Below, one piece after another: positions 1 to 5,346 of a stretch of DNA of 5,552 bases. Source of the DNA: Deltaproteobacteria bacterium (GTDB lineage Bacteria > Desulfobacterota > UBA8473); assembly GCA_030621455.1 (NCBI GenBank), contig JAUXHQ010000147.1:1-5552 (forward strand), read 5' to 3'. A program made the position numbers and the translations under genes. The notes under the pieces are model-generated. The model saw only the letters and a list, made by a program, of their open reading frames with translations. It was not told the DNA's origin and made no database searches. The number at the start of each line of letters is the position of its first letter. Position 1 is the first letter of the stretch.

Positions 1-7
1 CCATCAC

Positions 8-238
8 ATGCCCAAAATCCCAAGAGATCATAGGATACGCGCGGCACTGGTAGCTGTGGCAGATACAATGGTTCGGGGGATGGGGTGCGGAGCGGAAGAT
101 GACCTTCCCCTGGAAGCACCTGATCCTATAGTTGAAGAAGAGATCCCACTGAGTTTGGAACAGGTACGTAAGCTCATAGAAGAGATTGAACCCGAGATTG
201 ATAAACTGCAATACCTTGTCCCAGAGGACATGAAGTGA
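8..238 (+). CDS. Small acidic protein of unknown function, possibly the C-terminal end of a longer protein
   Basis: I do not recognise this 76-residue protein. It has a basic N-terminus (PRDHRIR), a short middle segment with a Gly/Cys pair (GMGCG, about residues 24-28), then a strongly acidic stretch (EAPDPIVEEEIP). It ends in a Leu/Glu/Ile-rich segment (SLEQVRKLIEEIEPEIDKL, about residues 49-67) that should form an amphipathic helix. No signal peptide or membrane segment is visible. The frame is still open at the window edge and no upstream ribosome site can be examined, so the ATG at base 8 may be internal and the protein longer. Its stop overlaps the GTG start of the GGDEF gene (GTGA at 235-238), which indicates translational coupling and a shared operon. 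A role as a partner of that signalling protein is inference only. Confidence 0.6.
   Translation: MPKIPRDHRIRAALVAVADTMVRGMGCGAEDDLPLEAPDPIVEEEIPLSLEQVRKLIEEIEPEIDKLQYLVPEDMK
223..228 (+). promoter_or_regulatory. Ribosome binding site deciding the GTG start of the GGDEF gene
   Basis: AGAGGA lies inside the end of the upstream gene, 6 bases before the GTG at 235. It supports that rare start codon, because no other good in-frame start lies nearby (the next Met is about residue 68). Confidence 0.6.
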
Positions 239-1176
239 CAGAAGCAGCTGCCGAGAAACGAATATTGTGTCTTCATGAAGAGGACTGTACGTATGATCTT
301 ATCAAACAGACACTGTCTGATAAGGGCTACTTCGTCTATGACTATTCAGATGCTAATGCGGCCTTTTCCCATATTTATAATGAACCGCCCGATATTATGT
401 TGGTATCGACTAAAACACACGGGTGGGAAGAGTTCATGAATCGCATGAAAAATGATTCGGTCTATAAACATCTTCCCTTGATATTATTAGCAAGAGAAGA
501 AATGCTTGCCTCTCTCTTGTCAATCCCGGACCTTAACTGTGATGATATTCTTCTCTGTCCGGCTACTCCGGAAGAAGTATTGCTTCGTGTACGACTGAGA
601 GAAGCTCATGCCATCTTTGACTTGGATGCCAATCCTCTGACTCGGTTGCCGGGCAACTATACTATCATGGCGACTATCCAGGATGCCATATGGGGAAAAA
701 ACGAATCCGCGCTCTGTTACCTGGACCTGGATAACTTCAAGGCTTTTAACGACCGGTACGGGTTTGCCAGAGGTGACGAAGCAATTCGAATGACAGCTCG
801 TATTATTACGAACGTTGTACATAGAATGAGCCATTCGAATAGTTTTGTGGGACACGTAGGCGGTGATGATTTCTTCTTTATTGTACCTTCTGGTATCACC
901 AAGGAATGCTGCCAACAGATAATCCAGAATTTCGACCTGGTTATCCCCACTCTCATCAATGATGAAGACCGAATACGTGGTTATATCGAAAGTACCGATC
1001 GCAAACAGAATGTTAAACGTTTCCCTTTGCTTTCCCTGTCCATAGCGGTCATTGATTTGAACGTTACCAAAATGAGTCATCCGGGAGAAGCGTCTACCAT
1101 AGCCGGAGAGCTAAAAAAAGCTGTAAAAAACCTGGACGGCTCTAATTACATGATAAACCGGAGAACCCGTCCCTAA
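235..1176 (+). CDS. Degenerate receiver domain plus GGDEF (GGDDF) domain protein
   Basis: This 313-residue soluble protein combines a response-regulator receiver fold (about residues 8-124) with a GGDEF domain (about 132-309). GGDEF domains make cyclic di-GMP from two GTP or act as nucleotide sensors. By eye, the receiver has lost its chemistry: the phospho-acceptor position after PDIMLV is Ser58, the conserved Thr is Ala86, the conserved Lys before Pro is Cys108, and only part of the acidic pocket remains (H14, E15, E16). The GGDEF domain starts with NPLTRLPGN (133-141). It keeps D164 (LDLDNFK), N172 and D181, which match the metal and guanine contacts of active enzymes. The signature is GGDDF (209-213), with Asp at the fourth position where Glu is usual. 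The inhibitory RxxD site is absent (H200 and S203 there). No membrane segment is seen. It could be a weak cyclase or a sensor. It starts at GTG, coupled to the preceding gene, and ends 3 bases from the convergent MmgE/PrpD gene. Confidence 0.85.
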   Translation: MTEAAAEKRILCLHEEDCTYDLIKQTLSDKGYFVYDYSDANAAFSHIYNEPPDIMLVSTKTHGWEEFMNRMKNDSVYKHLPLILLAREEMLASLLSIPDLNCDDILLCPATPEEVLLRVRLREAHAIFDLDANPLTRLPGNYTIMATIQDAIWGKNESALCYLDLDNFKAFNDRYGFARGDEAIRMTARIITNVVHRMSHSNSFVGHVGGDDFFFIVPSGITKECCQQIIQNFDLVIPTLINDEDRIRGYIESTDRKQNVKRFPLLSLSIAVIDLNVTKMSHPGEASTIAGELKKAVKNLDGSNYMINRRTRP

Positions 1177-1179
1177 TTC

Positions 1180-2520
1180 TTATCCCCCCAGCCTACCGGT
1201 CAGCTTCCGAATATCAGCTACCTTGTCCAGATCCATTATTAGATCTATGATCTGATTGGTACCCCCCTCACCAAAAAAGTCAGTGCACAGGGTCCTGAAT
1301 TTAGCTACCATCTTTTCTTTGGTAGGTACGTATTTATCGCGGTCGGGCAGCTCTTCCGCAGTGGCGTAAACCTTTCCATCAACGCAATGAACTTCTATCT
1401 TTGGAAGGGAACGGCCTTCCTCTTCCACCAATTCCACCTTTTTGGCGAGGTCCTCAACGTCGGGGTCATTGAAATGTTTAGCAAAAAACATGGCCGAGCT
1501 GACAGGTTTGCCCAAAACGGTAGCCGCAGTACAAAACTGCATACTCATTAAAGCCTGAAATTGAGTCTCATAAGGACCCGTAAAATCCAGTCCCGCATAC
1601 TTCGTAGCGCCTATTCCAACACGCTCGATGATCTTCGTAATATCATCGACTTTTAGCTTGTGCCGGGCCAGGGGTTCCGCTATCTGTATGGGCCGTTGAT
1701 TGGCGCCACAAACCGGAAAGACTTTGATACGCATCCTGGAAATGACAAAATCCTTACCCAGGTTTTCCACCGCCTTTTCCATCGTTGCCGTCCCCCCTCC
1801 CCAACAGCGGAAAAAGCCGTCCTTTCCTTCAAGTGCCTGAGGGGCTGCTGTTGCCCCCTTTTCGGCTAAGATAGCAGAAAGGATGCCAATACGGGCGCTG
1901 GCACCTGCTTGAAACATCCCTTCCATGGTTCCGCTCCACCAGACTTCGTTTGGCGTCCCAGGGGTCAGACTTGCGGCATAACCGATAGCATTGACCAGTT
2001 GTTCCTCATCAAGTCCCATCAGCTTACCGGCTGATGCGGTGGCGCCAAAGGTTGTTAAGATGGGACTCGGCCTGAATGAGCTTACGGAGAATCGCCCCGT
2101 TCCTCTCATTATCCTACCAACCAACTCGTATCCCAGTATAGTTGCAGTCAATACCTCCTCCCCGGAAGCACCCTTTTCCTCCCCAACACCTATAGCAGTG
2201 GAAACAACGGTACTTCCCGGGTGCACAAGGCCGGACAGGATATCATCCTGCACAATGCTGTGAATCATCACCCCATTGGCCAGAACCGCATCGAGCAACG
2301 CCACCTTTTCCCTATGACCGATCAAGGTGGAACCTCCGGTGCTTTTCTTAGCCACTTCCGTTGCTACCTTACAGTGGGGAAGATCACGTCCGGCAACCGC
2401 GCAGCTCAGGGTATCCAGGATGCGGAGTTTCGCCAATTCCCTCACTTCTTGTGGTAGGTCTCGGTAAGTAAGATCATGTATAAATTCTGCCAGCTTCTCG
2501 GACACTGTTTTTTCTTTCAT
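1180..2520 (-). CDS. MmgE/PrpD family protein (2-methylcitrate dehydratase-like)
   Basis: This 446-residue cytoplasmic protein is of usual length for the MmgE/PrpD family, which includes 2-methylcitrate and cis-aconitate dehydratases/decarboxylases and an iminodisuccinate epimerase. Family marks in order are the N-terminal helical part with LRILDTLSCAVAG (about 32-44), ANGVMIHSIVQDD (81-93) followed by HPGSTVV (100-106), MEGMFQAGASARIGILSAILAEKG (199-222), LEGKDGFF (230-237) and KVFPVCGANQRPIQIA (266-281). In PrpD relatives the D/H-rich segment usually reads like HALDFDD and the later one like KPYPCC. This member differs at both, so the substrate is unlikely to be predictable from family membership. 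I chose the ATG at 2520 because GGAG lies 8 bases upstream. An in-frame ATG at 2559 would add 13 Cys/Arg-rich residues without that support. Such genes often sit among CoA-acid degradation genes, as here. A link to the mutase pathway is inference. Confidence 0.88.
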   Translation of the reverse strand: MKEKTVSEKLAEFIHDLTYRDLPQEVRELAKLRILDTLSCAVAGRDLPHCKVATEVAKKSTGGSTLIGHREKVALLDAVLANGVMIHSIVQDDILSGLVHPGSTVVSTAIGVGEEKGASGEEVLTATILGYELVGRIMRGTGRFSVSSFRPSPILTTFGATASAGKLMGLDEEQLVNAIGYAASLTPGTPNEVWWSGTMEGMFQAGASARIGILSAILAEKGATAAPQALEGKDGFFRCWGGGTATMEKAVENLGKDFVISRMRIKVFPVCGANQRPIQIAEPLARHKLKVDDITKIIERVGIGATKYAGLDFTGPYETQFQALMSMQFCTAATVLGKPVSSAMFFAKHFNDPDVEDLAKKVELVEEEGRSLPKIEVHCVDGKVYATAEELPDRDKYVPTKEKMVAKFRTLCTDFFGEGGTNQIIDLIMDLDKVADIRKLTGRLGG

Positions 2521-2528
2521 ATCTTCTT

Positions 2529-2532
2529 CTCC
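2529..2532 (-). promoter_or_regulatory. Ribosome binding site setting the MmgE/PrpD start
   Basis: GGAG on the minus strand lies 8 bases before the ATG at 2520 (MKEKTVSEKL). It favours this start over the upstream in-frame ATG at 2559. Confidence 0.65.
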
Positions 2533-2563
2533 ATATCTACGACCTGTGCAGTTACACAAACCT

Positions 2564-2580
2564 AGTGTCTTGAAGTGTCT
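2564..2580 (-). repeat. Short direct repeat AGACACT upstream of the MmgE/PrpD gene
   Basis: On the minus strand AGACACT occurs twice (2574-2580 and 2564-2570) with starts 10 bases apart, about one helical turn. This spacing is typical of a tandem protein-binding site, but no regulator is known. The upstream copy is part of the longer word AGAGACACTT that is also found before the mutase gene. Confidence 0.35.
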
Positions 2581-2582
2581 CT
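2573..2582 (-). promoter_or_regulatory. Shared 10-base word AGAGACACTT, copy before MmgE/PrpD
   Basis: This word ends about 52 bases before the MmgE/PrpD start and reads in the direction of that gene. An identical copy lies at 3436-3445, in the direction of the mutase gene. It is a candidate common operator; its function is inferred from repetition only. Confidence 0.25.
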
Positions 2583-2634
2583 GATGATTCAGGTAACAGG
2601 ATTGTTTTAATTTTTGAATCTGGGGTTCCGATAA

Positions 2635-2648
2635 CTTCTCTAAAGAAG
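2635..2648 (-). repeat. Hairpin between the CBS gene and the MmgE/PrpD gene
   Basis: CTTCT-ctaa-AGAAG (plus-strand reading) is a perfect 5-bp inverted repeat with a 4-base loop. Flanking GGTT and AACC can extend it with a bulge. It lies 39 bases past the stop of the CBS gene. No T-run follows on the minus strand, so it is not a convincing intrinsic terminator, and read-through from the CBS gene into the MmgE/PrpD gene remains possible. Confidence 0.3.
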
Positions 2649-2687
2649 AACCGTCATCCTAGCCGATTGTTGTAGTGTAACGCCGTC

Positions 2688-3086
2688 TTACATGATGTAT
2701 TGCCTAAGGATATCGGTTTCGGTGATGAGTCCTACCAATCTGTCATCCACCACCACCGGCAGGCACCCTATCTTATTTTCTAACATTATTCGACCAGCTT
2801 CCTTTATATCCGCCTCAGGTGAAATAGTTATCAGTTCCTTGATCATCACTTCTTTTACCACTACTGTTTTGAGGAAATTCCTCCTCACATCCCCACCGAA
2901 CCCCATGGCCGAACCCAGAGAAGCCTTAAACAGGTCCCGCTGGCTAATGATCCCCAACAGCTTCTCATCGTCAACAACCGGCAAATGTCGTATCCTTCCA
3001 AGATTCATAATGTCATCAGCCAAGCTTAACTCTTCATTTATTCCTAATGTGGTCACCTCTTTAACCATAACATCCTTTACTTTCAT
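2688..3086 (-). CDS. Protein of two CBS domains (Bateman module)
   Basis: This 132-residue cytoplasmic protein consists almost only of a CBS-domain pair. CBS pairs bind adenosine nucleotides (AMP, ATP), SAM or similar ligands and act as regulatory modules. CBS1 spans about residues 1-56 with HLPVVDDEKLLGIISQRDL (34-52). CBS2 spans about 75-131 with CLPVVVDDRLVGLITETDIL (108-127). Both keep the xPVVD...GxIxxxD pattern used for ligand contact. The linker FKASLGSAMGFGGDVRRNFLKTV is of the kind seen in many stand-alone CBS proteins. The ATG at 3086 has AAGGGGA 7 bases upstream; another ATG at 3090 is out of frame. There is no fused enzymatic or DNA-binding domain, so it probably modulates a partner. 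It lies 167 bases before the MmgE/PrpD gene on the same strand and is divergent from the mutase gene. An energy-sensing role for the neighbouring pathway is inference. Confidence 0.9.
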   Translation of the reverse strand: MKVKDVMVKEVTTLGINEELSLADDIMNLGRIRHLPVVDDEKLLGIISQRDLFKASLGSAMGFGGDVRRNFLKTVVVKEVMIKELITISPEADIKEAGRIMLENKIGCLPVVVDDRLVGLITETDILRQYIM

Positions 3087-3333
3087 TCATACGTCCCCTT
3101 CATTTCATGTATTTCATCTTTTGAATACGCTCTGACAGTTTATCCTCCCACCCTGTCTTGGCTGTATAATCCCTCATCATCAAGACAATGTACTTTAGGA
3201 AACTCATATCAGATGAGGTTACCTGCTCTGTAAGGTCAAATGAGCGCGTACATCGCTCCTTTCATGCAACTTTGTATCATGCCCGCGCTTATATTGCAAG
3301 GTCATGTTTGCAGCAACCCTGATGTAATAAATC

Positions 3334-3362
3334 TTGACACAAAACCCCAAATTCCCTATACT
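3334..3362 (+). promoter_or_regulatory. Sigma70-type promoter of the mutase operon
   Basis: TTGACA (3334-3339, perfect -35) and TATACT (3357-3362, five of six -10 positions) are separated by exactly 17 bases. The predicted transcription start is near 3369, which gives a leader of about 155 bases before the mutase ATG. No other -35/-10 pair of this quality is seen between the two divergent genes. The quality of the boxes suggests strong basal expression unless it is repressed. Confidence 0.8.
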
Positions 3363-3369
3363 TATTCAC

Positions 3370-3388
3370 ATAAAAAATGAGTTTTTAT
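3370..3388 (+). repeat. AT-only inverted repeat at the predicted transcription start
   Basis: ATAAAAA and TTTTTAT form 7-bp arms around a 5-base centre directly at or after the predicted start of transcription. The position suits a repressor operator or a weak RNA hairpin. AT-only arms arise easily by chance, so the support is modest. Confidence 0.3.
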
Positions 3389-3395
3389 CAACAAT

Positions 3396-3409
3396 AGAAG
3401 GTAACTTCT
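3396..3409 (+). repeat. Leader hairpin AGAAG-GTAA-CTTCT with a GNRA-type loop
   Basis: In the RNA, a 5-bp stem would be closed by G-C over the loop GUAA, a GNRA tetraloop and therefore unusually stable for its size. A U-G pair can extend it. It lies about 27 bases into the predicted transcript and is not followed by a T-run, so it is not a terminator. It could protect the 5' end or be part of a structured leader. Confidence 0.4.
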
Positions 3410-3435
3410 GAAAGACTATGGGTAAGGGTCGCGTA

Positions 3436-3445
3436 AGAGACACTT
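3436..3445 (+). promoter_or_regulatory. Shared 10-base word AGAGACACTT, copy in the mutase leader
   Basis: It is identical to the minus-strand word at 2573-2582 and points toward the mutase gene, ending about 79 bases before its ATG. The GTGAC/GTCAC palindrome follows 3 bases later. It is a candidate binding site shared by both transcription units; this is inference. Confidence 0.25.
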
Positions 3446-3448
3446 AGG

Positions 3449-3464
3449 GTGACAAAAGCGTCAC
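3449..3464 (+). promoter_or_regulatory. Palindrome GTGAC-N6-GTCAC, candidate operator in the mutase leader
   Basis: Perfect 5-bp arms flank the 6-base spacer AAAAGC, giving a 16-bp dyad about 80 bases downstream of the predicted transcription start. It could be a repressor site or an RNA hairpin. It resembles but does not match the CRP/FNR pattern, since TGTGA-N6-TCACA has a different spacing between GTGA and TCAC. No regulator gene is visible in the window. Confidence 0.35.
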
Positions 3465-3513
3465 TTTATTCAAGGGCATCAGTAATCTGCATTAAGTTAT
3501 TGAAAAGCTACAA

Positions 3514-3520
3514 AAGGAGG
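3514..3520 (+). promoter_or_regulatory. Strong ribosome binding site of the mutase gene
   Basis: AAGGAGG, followed by T, matches the full anti-Shine-Dalgarno core and ends 4 bases before the ATG at 3525. It fixes the start and indicates efficient translation. Confidence 0.85.
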
Positions 3521-3524
3521 TAAC

Positions 3525-5261
3525 ATGTCAGAGGATCGAAAAGAAATAGAGGAGCGGGAAAAACAATGGAAGGAGACTACTCTCAAAGATGGACTTAAGA
3601 GGTTGAAAAGGGAGAAACCTTACACTCAGACCTATTCCCCACTCGACATGAGGGAAGACTGGAGTTTCCTAAATGACCTGGGTTTTCCCGGAGAATATCC
3701 ATTTACCCGGGCAAGTTTTGCCACTTACAATCCTCCTCTGGATAGAGGGATAGATTCCGGGGCCGTAGTATCGAGCGGTGTCAGGTCAAGAGCGGGAGAG
3801 TACAGCGGGTTCGGCAGACCTGAGGATACACGTGACCTGTGGCGAAGTGAGGGCCGTAGGGGCGCTAACGTGGCTTTTGATCTGCCGACCCAGTGCGGTT
3901 TCGACTCAGATGATCCCATAGTTGAGGGAGAGGTCGGTGGCACAGGTGTGGCTATAGACACCCTTCAGGACTTTGCGACCCTGTATGACGCATTTAAAGG
4001 CGTCGTGACCCTCGACCAGATAGCATCAAACTGGACCTTAAACGCCCCTGTAAACATAATCATCGCCATGTACGTCGCTTTGGCGGAGATGCAAGGCACC
4101 CCCGTTTCCAAGCTAAGGGGGACACCCCAGAACGAGATATTGAAGGAGATATTGGGGAGGGGTACGTACATATTCCCAGTAGACCCGTCCATGCGGATGA
4201 TACGTGATACTATTGTGTTTTGTAAAAAGTCTCTGCCTCTCATGAACACCATAAGTATCTCCGGGGACCACATGCGGCAGGCTGGAGCACTGACGCAACC
4301 GCAGATAATAGCCTTGACCCTTTCCAACGCCATCGCCTATGTTAAACTAGGACTTTCCGCGGGGCTAAGTGTGGATGAGTTTGTGCCGCGTTTCACATTC
4401 CTGGGTCTCGGAGGGGGTCCGGAGTTTTTCCGCGAGATAGCCATGTGGCGAGCAGCCAGAAGGATGTGGGCCAAGATCATGAAAGAGCGTTTTGGTGCCA
4501 CTAATGAAAGGACAATGATGTTGCGATCTGCATATGCTGCCAGACATGACGCTGACTGGTGTACGATACAGCGTCCCTTAAATAATGTGGTTCGCAGTGT
4601 TATCGGTGGTATTAGCGGATGCCTCTCTGGCGGTCAGGCCTCAGGAGGGATACCTTTTGATGAGCCCTTGGGGCTTGGTTGGAGTTATGAGGCGCGGCAG
4701 CTACGGGATGATGCCATGAGAATAATGAGATATGAATCCCACATGGAGGAGGTAGTTGACCCGCTGGCAGGTTCTTATTATGTGGAGTCCCTGACTGACG
4801 AGATAGAGGAAGAGGCTTTCGAACTTATCAACGAAATAGACTCTATGGGTGGTGCAGTCGAGGCCATAAAGAGCGGTTGGTCTCAGAATTTTATGGCACG
4901 TCAGGCATGGGAACGCCAGGCTCAAATAGAACGAGGCCAGACGATAATCGTGGGAGTCAACAAATTCACGGGTGAAGAGGAACTTGAGGTGCTTCCCAAG
5001 ATGCTGGTGCCCCACCCATATGATGCCGAGAAGAGGGAAAAGGCGGAAGAGCTACAGATCGCCAAACTGAAGAAAATAAAGTCCGAAAGAGACAATAGCC
5101 TGGTGAGTTCTGAACTCAAGAAGATAGAAAGCGCCGCAAAGAAGGAAGACGAAAACCTCATACCCTATTTCATTGACGCTGTCAAGGCACAGGTGACATT
5201 GGGCGAGATTTGTGGGGTTTTGAAGAATGTCTTTGGGGAGTTAGAGGATTCAAGCATTTAG
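3525..5261 (+). CDS. Divergent methylmalonyl-CoA mutase-family large subunit without a B12-binding domain
   Basis: This 578-residue protein belongs to the adenosylcobalamin-dependent acyl-CoA mutases, which isomerise carbon skeletons by radical chemistry (methylmalonyl-, ethylmalonyl-, isobutyryl-, 2-hydroxyisobutyryl-CoA and others). Landmarks are YPFTR (58-62), FDLPTQ (118-123), GVAIDTL (141-147), RGTPQNEILKE (198-208), RGTYIFP (212-218), SISGDHMRQAG (244-254), RAARRMWAKIMKERFG (309-324), DPLAGSYYVE (412-421) and GVNKF (477-481). The protein ends after the usual charged tail and GEICGVLKNVFGE (560-572). The C-terminal DxHxxG cobalamin domain is missing, so a separate small subunit must supply it. 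Compared by eye with the Propionibacterium enzyme, Y89, Q197, R207, N236, H244 and E370 have counterparts (Y93, Q202, R212, N241, H249, E380). R87 becomes Gly, Y243 becomes Asp248, S285 becomes Thr291 and the SLHTN segment becomes ASGGI. About 14 extra residues lie between residues 68 and 93. The family is certain; the substrate is not. Confidence 0.9.
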   Translation: MSEDRKEIEEREKQWKETTLKDGLKRLKREKPYTQTYSPLDMREDWSFLNDLGFPGEYPFTRASFATYNPPLDRGIDSGAVVSSGVRSRAGEYSGFGRPEDTRDLWRSEGRRGANVAFDLPTQCGFDSDDPIVEGEVGGTGVAIDTLQDFATLYDAFKGVVTLDQIASNWTLNAPVNIIIAMYVALAEMQGTPVSKLRGTPQNEILKEILGRGTYIFPVDPSMRMIRDTIVFCKKSLPLMNTISISGDHMRQAGALTQPQIIALTLSNAIAYVKLGLSAGLSVDEFVPRFTFLGLGGGPEFFREIAMWRAARRMWAKIMKERFGATNERTMMLRSAYAARHDADWCTIQRPLNNVVRSVIGGISGCLSGGQASGGIPFDEPLGLGWSYEARQLRDDAMRIMRYESHMEEVVDPLAGSYYVESLTDEIEEEAFELINEIDSMGGAVEAIKSGWSQNFMARQAWERQAQIERGQTIIVGVNKFTGEEELEVLPKMLVPHPYDAEKREKAEELQIAKLKKIKSERDNSLVSSELKKIESAAKKEDENLIPYFIDAVKAQVTLGEICGVLKNVFGELEDSSI

Positions 5262-5331
5262 TTAGTTTCCATACGAAACAGGCCCTGACCCTGTCTCTTG
5301 CCTTTCAGCATAAGGAAGAAGAAGATGGTGG

Positions 5332-5338
5332 AAGGAGG
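5332..5338 (+). promoter_or_regulatory. Ribosome binding site of the thiolase-like gene
   Basis: AAGGAGG lies 8 bases before the ATG at 5347, the optimal spacing. It fixes the start of the last, incomplete gene. Confidence 0.8.
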
Positions 5339-5346
5339 TTAGAACA

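Larger units (their letters stand above)
3087..3524. other. Divergent intergenic region (438 bases) between the CBS and mutase genes
   Basis: No convincing gene is present. The right half holds the mutase promoter and its leader with several inverted repeats (listed separately). The left half shows only weak inverted repeats: GAGCG/CGCTC at 3242-3258 with a 7-base spacer, and CCTCATC (3172-3178) against GATGAGG (3212-3218). It also holds an isolated TATAAT at 3165-3170 without a matching -35 box. A 44-codon plus-strand frame at 3188-3322 has no ribosome site. The promoter of the CBS gene must lie here on the minus strand, but I could not find a clear -35/-10 pair. Confidence 0.75.

Noticed and set aside
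520..1080. 186-residue open frame antisense to the GGDEF gene.
   Set aside because: The plus strand encodes recognisable receiver and GGDEF motifs there. The antisense frame has no family marks and no ribosome site was noted.
2521..2559. Longer start for the MmgE/PrpD gene (13 extra residues, MCNCTGRRYGEED).
   Set aside because: The downstream ATG at 2520 has GGAG at 8 bases and begins in the normal way for the family. The extension lies in the leader and contains the ribosome site.
2692..3135. 147-residue open frame antisense to the CBS gene.
   Set aside because: It is Ser/Thr-rich, low in domain character and fully overlaps a clear CBS-pair protein. It is a shadow frame.
3188..3322. Possible 44-codon gene on the plus strand, with TATAAT at 3165-3170 upstream.
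   Set aside because: There is no ribosome site, no -35 box at a proper distance and no recognisable protein character. Such a frame is expected by chance.
3449..3464. CRP/FNR binding site.
   Set aside because: GTGA and TCAC are separated by 8 bases here, not the 6 of the CRP pattern, so it is listed only as an unassigned dyad.
3363..3524. Cobalamin riboswitch before the B12-dependent mutase.
   Set aside because: I could not find the B12-box or its surrounding helices. The leader is also short for that class, and its small hairpins do not fit the fold.
5275..5297. Hairpin ACAGG/CCTGT after the mutase stop as an intrinsic terminator.
   Set aside because: The stem is only 5 bp with a 7-base loop, and no T-run follows. 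Read-through into the thiolase-like gene seems more likely.
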